DNA of 64,000 bases, taken from contig NZ_JAFMPW010000001.1 of assembly GCF_026126425.1 (NCBI RefSeq), positions 124,001-188,000 on the forward strand, in the 5' to 3' direction. Made by a program: the position numbers and the translations under genes. Within the stretch, counting starts at the first letter, position 1. Every line of letters starts with the position of its first letter. The stretch comes from Muriicola sp. Z0-33 (GTDB lineage: Bacteria; Bacteroidota; Bacteroidia; Flavobacteriales; Flavobacteriaceae). Of the stretch, positions 9,890-17,463 are shown piece by piece. A model generated the notes under the pieces. It was not told where the DNA came from and searched no databases. It saw only the letters and a program-made list of their open reading frames with translations.

Positions 9890-11113
9890 ATGAAAAAAAT
9901 TATTCTACCCATATTTTTTATAATCGCTTTGGCATGTAAAAAAGAAAGTGGCCCCAAAGTAACGATTAATGAGGATGTTGCCTTTCTTGCAAGTGATTCC
10001 CTTGAAGGCCGTGAGACAGGAACAGCCAATGAAATAAAGGCGGCGGATTACCTGCAGCAAAGGATGTCCGAAATTGGCTTACAACCTAAGGGAAAAGAAG
10101 ACACTTATTTTCAAACCTTCAGTTTTAAATCCAAAAGAGACCCCCACCAGGAGATAGAGTATTCGGTCTCCGGGGATAGTACTATTACAGGAACCAATGT
10201 TATTGGGTTTTTAGATAATCAGGCCACATCAACTATTGTTATCGGGGCACATTATGATCATCTTGGCCTGGGCGGCGAAGGGTCTTTGTACAGGGGAGAA
10301 ACGGCAATTCACAATGGGGCGGATGACAACGCCAGCGGAGTGGCTTTGCTTTTATCACTTGCGTACGAATTGAAGGAGAATAATACAGGGAATAATTATT
10401 TGTTTATTGCTTTTTCCGGGGAGGAAATGGGATTATTAGGATCTAATTACTTCACTAAAAACCCTACCGTTGATATTTCAGAAATAAATTATATGATCAA
10501 TATGGATATGGTAGGCAGACTCCGAAAAGACAGTACCTTATCTGTAAGCGGCACGGGCACTTCACCCATATGGAATCAGGTACTCAACGCGAGTAATACG
10601 GATTTTAAATTGGTGCTGAAACCTTCTGGAGTTGGCCCGTCGGACCACACCTCTTTTTATTTACAGGACATTCCGGTATTGCACTTTTTTACAGGGCAGC
10701 ACGAAGACTACCACAAGCCCTCTGACGACGCTGAGAAATTAAATTACAAAGGCATGGAGATGATCTCAGATTATATTATGGCAGTTATTGGCGAATTGGA
10801 TGATGACGGGGAGCTGGTTTTTAAGAAAACCAAAAACGAAAGCGAAGAGGTACCGCGTTTTAAAGTGGCCCTGGGGGTAATACCAGATTATTTGTTCGAT
10901 GGCAAGGGCATGCGAATAGACGGTATTAGCGAAGACAAACCTGCGCAGAAAGCGAGGCTTCAGAAAGGCGATGTGGTTATACAACTGGGTGATAGTACGG
11001 TGGTGGATATGATGAGTTATATGAGGGCATTGTCTGTTTTTGATATTGGTGATGTTACTAAAGTTATAGTAGATCGAAATGGAGAGAAAATAGAGGCAGA
11101 GATCACTTTTTAA
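9890..11113 (+). CDS. M28-family metallopeptidase lipoprotein with C-terminal PDZ domain
   Basis: A 407-residue protein. MKKIILPIFFIIALAC gives an SPII lipobox with C16. The M28 aminopeptidase/carboxypeptidase core shows GAHYDHLG (H121), NGADDNASG (D145), FSGEEMGLLGS (E178/E179) and NMDMVGR, the expected dinuclear zinc ligands and catalytic glutamate. A PDZ domain lies near residues 325-405 (MRIDGISEDKPAQKARLQKGD, then VIQLGD). It probably trims peptides in the periplasm or at the outer membrane. It is divergent from the PD40 lipoprotein and 47 bp upstream of an outer-membrane receptor gene in the same orientation. Confidence 0.88.
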   Translation: MKKIILPIFFIIALACKKESGPKVTINEDVAFLASDSLEGRETGTANEIKAADYLQQRMSEIGLQPKGKEDTYFQTFSFKSKRDPHQEIEYSVSGDSTITGTNVIGFLDNQATSTIVIGAHYDHLGLGGEGSLYRGETAIHNGADDNASGVALLLSLAYELKENNTGNNYLFIAFSGEEMGLLGSNYFTKNPTVDISEINYMINMDMVGRLRKDSTLSVSGTGTSPIWNQVLNASNTDFKLVLKPSGVGPSDHTSFYLQDIPVLHFFTGQHEDYHKPSDDAEKLNYKGMEMISDYIMAVIGELDDDGELVFKKTKNESEEVPRFKVALGVIPDYLFDGKGMRIDGISEDKPAQKARLQKGDVVIQLGDSTVVDMMSYMRALSVFDIGDVTKVIVDRNGEKIEAEITF

Positions 11114-11133
11114 CCCAAGTTTAATTTATTTTA

Positions 11134-11141
11134 TAGCTTTG
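11134..11141 (+). promoter_or_regulatory. -7 promoter element for the outer-membrane receptor
   Basis: TAGCTTTG matches TAnnTTTG and sits 19 bp before the GTG start at 11161, so the receptor gene can be transcribed separately from the M28 peptidase gene. Confidence 0.4.
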
Positions 11142-11160
11142 GGCATTAACCTACCAGAAC

Positions 11161-13572
11161 GTGAGACTCCCCTTATTTGTCATTTTGGCGATATTTCCCC
11201 TTTTATTGACAGGCCAAACCTATGAAGTTTCTGGAGCTGTCAGAGATACCGAAGGCAAACCCTTGCCCTTTTCCAATGTGGTATTATTACAAGTTTCGGA
11301 TAGCACCCTCATAAAAGGCATATCTGCCGATGATAATGGACGCTTTGTTTTGCGAAATGTCTCCCCAAACCTATACTATTTACAAGCGAAATATTTTGGT
11401 TATCAATCCGTGCTGGTTCCTCTGGAGATTTCCTCAGATGTAAAAATAGGTGCTATAGTGATGGAGCCAGATGGGGAGTGGTTAGATGAGGTGGTCCTCA
11501 CCGGCCAGTTGCCTTCAATTGAACGGAAAGCAGATCGTGTTGTATTTAATGTGGAGAATACCGTAGTTAGTGAAGGCACCACGCTGGACATCCTAAGAAA
11601 TGCACCTGGAGTTATCGTAGTAGAGGAAAGCCTGGAAATAAGGGGGCAGGAGGCCACAGTTTATCTGAACAATCGGAAGGTACAATTATCCACTTCCGAA
11701 ATCCAGGATTTTTTAAGGGGCCTTTCGGGAAATATGATCTCGGCAATAGAGGTTATTCCAAACCCTCCCGCAAGTTATGAAGCAGAAGATGGCCCCATAC
11801 TTAATATCCGCACTACCGAGAATATAGTGCCAGGATATAAAGGGAGTGTTCGCGGCCATATAGAGCAGGCAGTTTTCCCTAAATACAGTTTAGGAACAAG
11901 CCAGTACTACAAGAGTGATAACTTTAGCATTTTCGCTAATTATGTTATCAATCCAAGAAAAGAATTTAGAAAATCTGACAGCAGGGTTAATTTTATTGAT
12001 GAGCAAAACACCAATTTTGCGGATTGGACCACCGATTATAACAAAACCACGCGTTCTTCTGCCCAGCAGGCCAATTTAATTTTAGATTTCAATCCCAGCG
12101 ATAGGGATTTAATTAATTTAACCTCTAACCTCAGTTTTTCACCTAACAAAAAGGATGAAAATGAAGTGCAGACCCAAATGCGCAATGGGAGTGGACAGCT
12201 AGACTCGACGCTGGTAAATGAAAGCACCATTAATGACGACTTACTAAACCTTTCTTTTGATCTGAACTTCGAGCGAAAGTTTAAAAAAGAGGGTGAATTC
12301 TTAAAGATGAATGCCCACTACACTTATTATGAACTTTCACGACAGCAAGATGGATCTAGCGATTATTTTGATGCCTCAGGAACTTTTTTAAGGAACTTCA
12401 GTTTCTCTACGGACGCCCTTCAGGACATTAATATTTACACCGGGCAACTAGATTACTATAACCCTGTTAAATCTGGTGTTTTTGAAAGTGGGGTAAAAGG
12501 ATCGCTTATAGAGTCCCAGAGCGGGATAGACTATTTTGATGTAAACGATACGCAACCCCCATTTAATATTGCGCTTTCGGACCGGTTTAATTACAGGGAA
12601 GGGGTTTTGGCGGCTTATGCTAGTTTCTCCGGAGATTGGGAAGACTGGCTGATAAAGTTGGGAATAAGGGCAGAGCAGACTAGTGTAAAGGCCAGATCTG
12701 AAACCTTGCAACAGATCAACAACCAAAGCTATCTGGAGTTTTTCCCTTCTTTATTCCTGACCAGAAAACTTGGGGATGATCATAGCATTTCTTTAGATTA
12801 TAGCAGAAAACTAACCCGCCCAAAATACTCGGACCTTAATCCGTTCAGGTATTTTTTAAACGAGAACGATTTTGATGAGGGTAACCCGGATCTGGTGCCT
12901 AACTTTAGCCACAATTTCAATCTGAATTTTAATATTAAGGACACCTATTTTTTCGATATTTATTACAGGGATAATGGCCGATATATCAGCACACTCAGTT
13001 TTCAAGACAATGAGAATCAAACCATCAGAAAATTAAAACAAAATGTTCTTGAAAGTATTTCCTTTGGGCTGGATTTTACCATCGCCACCTCGGTAACCCC
13101 TTCCTGGTATATGTACTTTTACAATTCTGTTTTTTATGAAGACGAAACTTTTATGGCCGTGGAAAGCAGTATTGAATCCTACAAAAACAAAGTAACTGGA
13201 TATTATTGTTATCTGAGCAACTCTTTAACGCTTTCTAAAGATGGCACCTTTACCGGAGATACCTCTCTGACCTATCTGAGCGGATTTCTCCTTGGCTCTT
13301 ACAAAAGAACGGAGACCATCAACTTAAATATTGGCTTGCGCAAATCTTTATGGAATAAAAAGGCAGTAGTTTCCCTGGTTGCAGAAGATTTGTTGGGAAG
13401 GGCTAATGCTACCTATACCTCGCGATATGCCAACCAGGACAATACAATAGTTAGTGTGCCGGAAACGCAATTTGTTCGTCTTGGCTTTACCTATAATTTT
13501 GGGAATTACGGCCTTAGTGGTACTAACAGAAGCTTGCAGAAAAGCGAGTTAGACCGACTCGAAAACGAGTAA
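11161..13572 (+). CDS. Outer-membrane beta-barrel receptor with carboxypeptidase regulatory-like domain
   Basis: An 803-residue protein starting at GTG: a signal peptide (MRLPLFVILAIFPLLLTGQ) precedes a CarboxypepD_reg-like domain (residues ~22-105, VSGAVRDTEGKPLPFSNVVLL). Next is a plug-like region (~120-220, VVFNVENTVVSEGTTLDILRNAP, with PGVIVVEESLEIRG), then a long region of alternating amphipathic strands ending in FVRLGFTYNFGNYG. This is the Bacteroidota outer-membrane beta-barrel/TonB-dependent receptor architecture. A TonB box is not obvious and no SusD partner is adjacent, so the substrate is unknown. It may work with the M28 peptidase encoded 47 bp upstream. Confidence 0.85.
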   Translation: MRLPLFVILAIFPLLLTGQTYEVSGAVRDTEGKPLPFSNVVLLQVSDSTLIKGISADDNGRFVLRNVSPNLYYLQAKYFGYQSVLVPLEISSDVKIGAIVMEPDGEWLDEVVLTGQLPSIERKADRVVFNVENTVVSEGTTLDILRNAPGVIVVEESLEIRGQEATVYLNNRKVQLSTSEIQDFLRGLSGNMISAIEVIPNPPASYEAEDGPILNIRTTENIVPGYKGSVRGHIEQAVFPKYSLGTSQYYKSDNFSIFANYVINPRKEFRKSDSRVNFIDEQNTNFADWTTDYNKTTRSSAQQANLILDFNPSDRDLINLTSNLSFSPNKKDENEVQTQMRNGSGQLDSTLVNESTINDDLLNLSFDLNFERKFKKEGEFLKMNAHYTYYELSRQQDGSSDYFDASGTFLRNFSFSTDALQDINIYTGQLDYYNPVKSGVFESGVKGSLIESQSGIDYFDVNDTQPPFNIALSDRFNYREGVLAAYASFSGDWEDWLIKLGIRAEQTSVKARSETLQQINNQSYLEFFPSLFLTRKLGDDHSISLDYSRKLTRPKYSDLNPFRYFLNENDFDEGNPDLVPNFSHNFNLNFNIKDTYFFDIYYRDNGRYISTLSFQDNENQTIRKLKQNVLESISFGLDFTIATSVTPSWYMYFYNSVFYEDETFMAVESSIESYKNKVTGYYCYLSNSLTLSKDGTFTGDTSLTYLSGFLLGSYKRTETINLNIGLRKSLWNKKAVVSLVAEDLLGRANATYTSRYANQDNTIVSVPETQFVRLGFTYNFGNYGLSGTNRSLQKSELDRLENE

Positions 13573-13598
13573 ATACCCATAGTTTCCTACTTTATTTT

Positions 13599-13606
13599 TA
13601 ATTTTG
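13599..13606 (+). promoter_or_regulatory. -7 promoter element for the dihydrouridine synthase gene
   Basis: TAATTTTG matches TAnnTTTG and ends 18 bp before the ATG at 13625. This also argues against the TTG codon at 13604, which lies inside the element. Confidence 0.45.
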
Positions 13607-13624
13607 CAGGCCAAGGATACCATT

Positions 13625-14617
13625 ATGCCTAAAATTGGAGACATACAACTTCCGGATTTTCCCTTATTGCTTGCCCCTATGGAGGATGTAAGCGACCCGC
13701 CTTTCCGAGCACTTTGCAAAGAACAGGGGGCAGACGTGGTATATACAGAATTCATTTCTTCGGAAGGCCTTATCCGCGATGCGGCAAAAAGTGTCATGAA
13801 GCTCGATATTTATGAAAAAGAGCGGCCTGTAGGAATACAAATTTTTGGTGCTAACCTGGACTCTATGTTGCAATCTGTTGAAATTGTGGAGAAGTCCGGG
13901 CCGGACATTATCGACATCAATTTTGGTTGTCCGGTAAAAAAAGTGGTGAGCAAAGGCGCTGGTGCCGGCATATTAAAAGATATAGACCTTATGGTATCGC
14001 TTACCAAAGCTATGGTAGATCATACCAAACTACCTGTGACGGTAAAAACCCGTCTTGGCTGGGATCAGGATTCAATCAGAATTGTGGAAGTAGCTGAACG
14101 CCTGCAGGATGTGGGTTGCAAAGCAATTGCAATACACGGACGTACCCGGGTGCAGATGTACAAAGGTGCGGCCGATTGGGGGCCTATAGCTGAGGTTAAA
14201 AACAACCCCAGGATGCATATCCCAGTATTTGGAAACGGAGATATTGACAGCCCTGAGGCGGCAGTAAAAATGAGAGATCAGTACGGCTTAGACGGAGCCA
14301 TGATAGGCAGGGCCAGTATTGGATATCCCTGGTTTTTTAAAGAGGTAAAACATTTTATTAATACGGGGAAGCACCTTGCCCCACCTACTATGGAGGAAAG
14401 GGTCAGTGCTGCCCGCAGACATCTGGAAATGTCTATAGCCTGGAAAGGCGAAAAACTTGGAGTGTTTGAAACCCGCAGGCACTATACCAATTATTTTAAA
14501 GGGATACCAGATTTTAAACCCTATCGTATGAAGATGGTTACCAGCGATGCTTCTGAAGATGTATTTGCAGCCTTTGATGAGGTTTTGGAAAAATTTGGGG
14601 ATCATGTATTTGTCTAG
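13625..14617 (+). CDS. dusB: tRNA-dihydrouridine synthase (DusB-type)
   Basis: A 330-residue cytoplasmic flavoenzyme that reduces uridines in the tRNA D-loop with FMN and NADPH. The TIM-barrel signatures are present: LLLAPMEDVSDPPFR at the N-terminus, the catalytic cysteine C102 in NFGCPVKKVVSKGAGAG, TVKTRLGW, AIHGRTRVQMYKGAADW and the FMN phosphate-binding IPVFGNGDI. A C-terminal helical domain carries RRHYTNYFKGIPDFKPYR. The ATG at 13625 is preferred because an upstream in-frame TTG overlaps the -7 promoter element. It converges with the permease gene on the other strand. Confidence 0.93.
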   Translation: MPKIGDIQLPDFPLLLAPMEDVSDPPFRALCKEQGADVVYTEFISSEGLIRDAAKSVMKLDIYEKERPVGIQIFGANLDSMLQSVEIVEKSGPDIIDINFGCPVKKVVSKGAGAGILKDIDLMVSLTKAMVDHTKLPVTVKTRLGWDQDSIRIVEVAERLQDVGCKAIAIHGRTRVQMYKGAADWGPIAEVKNNPRMHIPVFGNGDIDSPEAAVKMRDQYGLDGAMIGRASIGYPWFFKEVKHFINTGKHLAPPTMEERVSAARRHLEMSIAWKGEKLGVFETRRHYTNYFKGIPDFKPYRMKMVTSDASEDVFAAFDEVLEKFGDHVFV

Positions 14618-14626
14618 GAGACCTTC

Positions 14627-15823
14627 TTAAGCGACCAATTTCCTGCTTACCCTGCTACTGGCAATTTTTGCTGCAATTACCCCCAATACAAGAATAGTGC
14701 TCATTACTATAATCACATTAATAATTTGGTATTCTACAGGATAGGCCAGGGAGGGAGTTATTCTTAACCAACCGAAGGCCAGTTGCGACCAGATGAGTAG
14801 AGAGCCCAAAAGCACCCCTATAAGACCACCGAAGCCCGTTACCAGAATCCCCTGGATAAAATAGATGCGGCGAAGTTCTTTTATGGTGGTCCCCAGGCTA
14901 AATAGCGTTTTGGAATTGAGTTGTTTATCCAGGATCATCATAATAATGGCCCCTACAACATTAAACAGAGCAATAATGAGTACCAGGGTAAAAATGAGAT
15001 AGGTAGCCAGGTTTTCAGTATTCAACATTTTGTAAAGCGTGCTGTTGAGTTCCTGTCTGTTTTTAATAAGCGCTTTCTGGCCTAAAATTTCCCTGATTTC
15101 GCTGCTAACGCCTTGTTGATCGGCATTTGGCCCTAATTTAAAACTGACTGCAGAAACCAGGCTACTGTCCTTTTCCAAAAGCGCCTGTACTAAAGGCAAT
15201 TCCGCAAACACGTACTTTTCGTCCAGGTTGGTTTCTATAGCATAGACGCCAGAGACCACTACAGATAATTGGTTATAGGGCTGGGTGGTTTGCGAGATAG
15301 ATGTTGTGCCGGGCTTTGGTGCGAGGATGATAAGTGGACTTCTGTAGTTATTGACAGGGAGGCCAAGTAAATTGGCTATGCCTATACCCGCAACCACCTG
15401 TTGGTTTTCAAGATCCCACTGACCCATATACAGGGTGCTGTCTACCCCGGTAGTTGCATTTTGGTATTGGTCTACCCCTTTAATATAGGCGATATGGCTC
15501 TTTTGCTGATGTGTAAGGTATACCCTTTCTTCGAGCTCCTTGGAGTAAGAGGCCAGGCCCGGAACCTGTTTTAATTTTTCTTCTTCATCAGCAGTGACAG
15601 CATAAAATTTTCCTATGGCTGCAACTGCTTTAAGGTCTGGGTCGAAGGTATTGCTAAAAGAAAGGCTGAAGGTTTTAAGACCCGCAAAGGCAGAGAGGAC
15701 AACAAAGAGAGCAGCGGCACCTATTACGATGACCAAAAAGGTGATAAAATTAATGATGTTTACTGCATTCTGACTGCTTTTAGACCGAACATATCGCTTT
15801 GCGATGTACAAGGGAAAGTTCAA
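14627..15823 (-). CDS. LolC/E-like ABC transporter permease (FtsX/MacB_PCD family)
   Basis: A 398-residue inner-membrane protein: one N-terminal helix (~25-48), a large periplasmic MacB_PCD-type domain (~50-260), then three C-terminal helices in an FtsX permease domain (~270-395). The N-terminus MNFPLYIAKRYVRSKSSQNAVNIIN is typical of LolC/LolE. The likely role is extraction of lipoproteins from the inner membrane. No ATPase gene is adjacent, as is common in Bacteroidota. The start is TTG, 12 bp after the rbfA stop, so the gene is probably co-transcribed with rbfA. Confidence 0.85.
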   Translation of the reverse strand: MNFPLYIAKRYVRSKSSQNAVNIINFITFLVIVIGAAALFVVLSAFAGLKTFSLSFSNTFDPDLKAVAAIGKFYAVTADEEEKLKQVPGLASYSKELEERVYLTHQQKSHIAYIKGVDQYQNATTGVDSTLYMGQWDLENQQVVAGIGIANLLGLPVNNYRSPLIILAPKPGTTSISQTTQPYNQLSVVVSGVYAIETNLDEKYVFAELPLVQALLEKDSSLVSAVSFKLGPNADQQGVSSEIREILGQKALIKNRQELNSTLYKMLNTENLATYLIFTLVLIIALFNVVGAIIMMILDKQLNSKTLFSLGTTIKELRRIYFIQGILVTGFGGLIGVLLGSLLIWSQLAFGWLRITPSLAYPVEYQIINVIIVMSTILVLGVIAAKIASSRVSRKLVA

Positions 15824-15835
15824 AGCGAGGTGGAA

Positions 15836-16228
15836 TTAAGATTTTTTTCTTTTGGCCAAAAGATCAGGGTTTTTGATGGGGTTTTCCCTACCATCCAAAG
15901 ACTTTTCTATTTTGTCTATATAATCCAGAGAATCGTCCAGGTAAAAGTTGAGCTCCGGCATTCGGCGCAATTGGTGGCGCGTACGTGAGGCCAGTTCGTG
16001 TTTAATTATGGGCTGATTACCTTTTATTCCTTCCAATAGTTCTTTTGCATTCTTAGTAGGGAAGATACTCACATAGACTTTTGCTATAGAAAGGTCTGTG
16101 GTAACTGTTACCTTGGAAACTGAGATCAGGGTGCCTTTGAGCCCTCCGTCCGTAGCGGCTCTCTGGAGAATTTCTGCCAGGTCTTTTTGAATTACCCCAG
16201 AGATCTTTTTCTGTCTTTGTGTTTCCAT
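15836..16228 (-). CDS. rbfA: Ribosome-binding factor A
   Basis: A 130-residue KH-like protein with the RbfA signature order: METQRQKKISGVIQKDLAEIL at the start, then LISVSKVTVTTDLSIAKVYVS (single conserved strand block) and ELASRTRHQLRRMPELNFYLDDSLDY. It binds the 30S subunit and aids 16S 5'-end maturation and cold adaptation. The start codon is only 5 bp from a good -7 element, so the mRNA is probably leaderless. The LolC/E-like gene follows after 12 bp. Confidence 0.93.
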   Translation of the reverse strand: METQRQKKISGVIQKDLAEILQRAATDGGLKGTLISVSKVTVTTDLSIAKVYVSIFPTKNAKELLEGIKGNQPIIKHELASRTRHQLRRMPELNFYLDDSLDYIDKIEKSLDGRENPIKNPDLLAKRKKS

Positions 16229-16232
16229 GGGG

Positions 16233-16240
16233 CAAAAGTA
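16233..16240 (-). promoter_or_regulatory. -7 promoter element for rbfA (near-leaderless)
   Basis: TACTTTTG on the minus strand is a full TAnnTTTG match ending 4 bases before the ATG at 16228. Transcription starting about 7 bp downstream would begin at or near the start codon. Confidence 0.45.
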
Positions 16241-16256
16241 CGGAATAATTGTTCTT

Positions 16257-16688
16257 CATTTTCTTTGCTTGTCCAAAGAAAACGAAGCAAAAGAAAAGAC
16301 ACCTTATCCACATGAATTTTTTCACAATTGGTGAAAAACCGGTTTCAGAACTTTGCCACCCCGCCTTAGCGGGCCGAGTACCATTCAAAGCTTCTGAAAC
16401 CTATTCTTGGATAAGGGAATTCCCAGGATTGAAGTTTGCAGCTTGTTTTAACCGATGGTTTTTCGGAAATAATGGCAAACTAAAGTAAGTCGGCCTATTT
16501 TTATTTTAGTAGTAAATCCAGGGGATTTTACATTTGGCGAAGGAAGCCGTCCATAGAGCATTTTGCACAGCAAAAGCGGCCTGGGCGGCGGGGTAGTAAA
16601 ATACCTATAGATTTCAATAAAATAAAAATCAGCCTAGCGTTTTTTTCTTTCTTTTTTTGGGCAATGCAAAAAAAGGAAAAGCCATTAC
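16257..16688. repeat. Non-coding stretch with self-complementary ends, candidate MITE-like repeat
   Basis: The 542-bp gap between rbfA and mce has no credible gene. Near its left end (about 16257-16300) is an inverted purine/pyrimidine-rich block: TTTTCTTTGCTTGTCC faces GAAGCAAAAGAAAA. Near its right end (about 16637-16685) is another T-rich/A-rich inverted block around GGGCAATGC. A GC-rich stretch (CACCCCGCCTTAGCGGGCC) lies inside. A short frame (16249-16488) is low-complexity and looks like read-through of the repeat. I see no transposase and no proven terminal inverted repeats, so the element label is tentative. Confidence 0.35.
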
Positions 16689-16720
16689 TTGATATTTAAA
16701 AGTTGATTATACTAAAATCG

Positions 16721-16728
16721 TATTTTTG
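16721..16728 (+). promoter_or_regulatory. -7 promoter element for mce
   Basis: TATTTTTG matches TAnnTTTG, 42 bp before the ATG at 16771. A TTG lies 15 bp upstream of it (16703-16705), slightly closer than the usual 17-23 bp. Confidence 0.4.
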
Positions 16729-16770
16729 AAATATCACGGAACAATAACTGCCGAATAAGATAATCCACAA

Positions 16771-17190
16771 ATGAACAAAATAGAACACATTGGTATTGCC
16801 GTAAAGGACCTTGAAGCCTCAAATAAACTGTTTGCAAAACTCTTTGGGAAAGCGCATTACAAAACCGAGGAGGTAGCCTCCGAAGGGGTGAAGACTTCCT
16901 TTTTTATGGCGGGCCCCAATAAGGTGGAGTTGTTAGAGGGGTTAAATGAAGACAGCCCTATTAGTAAGTTTATTGAAAAGAAAGGAGAAGGCATACATCA
17001 TATTGCTTTTGAGGTAGACGATATTGAAGCAGAAATAGCAAGATTAAGTGCAGAAGGCTTCCGGGTTTTAAATGAAACTCCCAAAAAGGGCGCGGACAAT
17101 AAACTCGTTGCTTTTTTACACCCTAAGAGTGCTAATGGGGTTTTAGTAGAGTTATGCCAGGAGATAAAATCAATAAGCAATAAGCAATAA
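16771..17190 (+). CDS. mce: Methylmalonyl-CoA epimerase
   Basis: A 139-residue VOC-fold enzyme that interconverts (R)- and (S)-methylmalonyl-CoA in propionate/odd-chain and branched amino-acid metabolism. Family marks are IEHIGIAVKDLEASNKLF at the N-terminus (metal-ligand histidine in EHIG), KVELLEG, GEGIHHIAFEVDDI (second ligand histidine) and the C-terminal HPKSANGVLVELCQ (third ligand glutamate). The last few residues (ISNKQ) run into an AT-rich AATAAGCAATAA repeat. A decayed copy of this C-terminus lies 2.2 kb downstream at 19339-19425. Confidence 0.93.
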   Translation: MNKIEHIGIAVKDLEASNKLFAKLFGKAHYKTEEVASEGVKTSFFMAGPNKVELLEGLNEDSPISKFIEKKGEGIHHIAFEVDDIEAEIARLSAEGFRVLNETPKKGADNKLVAFLHPKSANGVLVELCQEIKSISNKQ

Positions 17191-17219
17191 ACAATAAACA
17201 ATTAGCCGTGAACAGTAAG

Positions 17220-17274
17220 CACGAGATCTTTTTTGATTATCCTGTGGATGATTGAAAAAGGCTACGAGATGATG
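17220..17274. repeat. 55-bp dispersed repeat, copy A
   Basis: This stretch, beginning CACGAGATCTTTTTTGATT, is repeated at 42805-42859 with 53 of 55 identical bases. Both copies follow AT-rich runs built from AACAATTAGC/AATAAGCAATAA units. No open frame is shared by both copies. Confidence 0.8.
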
Positions 17275-17396
17275 GGGCTGGATGAAGTAAGCAGTAAATT
17301 AAGTGCAAAATAACCGGCCTGAATGGTGCGTTGGCTTAAGTGAGCAATTAATCCGCTGTTTGATAAATATTAATTGCTTATAGTTAATTGAAAGAA

Positions 17397-17437
17397 GCCT
17401 GGGTTGCTTCCTCCGGTGTCGGAAGCGACCAGAGAAT
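17397..17437 (-). repeat. Short palindromic dispersed repeat (SGG/CCTGGGTTGC family), copy 1
   Basis: CCTGGGTTGCTTCCTCC and GTCGGAAGCGACCAGAGA recur in reverse complement at about 34532-34566. The two halves carry the internal inverted repeat GCTTCC/GGAAGC. The repeat lies immediately upstream of, and partly reads into, the longest frame of the pyruvate kinase gene, which is why the ATG at 17464 was chosen as its start. Confidence 0.65.
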
Positions 17438-17463
17438 GTCCCCGGCTTTTAAAGGATTGGATA

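Noticed and set aside
16249-16488. A 79-residue frame between rbfA and mce
   Set aside because: Low-complexity, repeat-derived residues and no homologue-like pattern; the inverted blocks at its start explain it.
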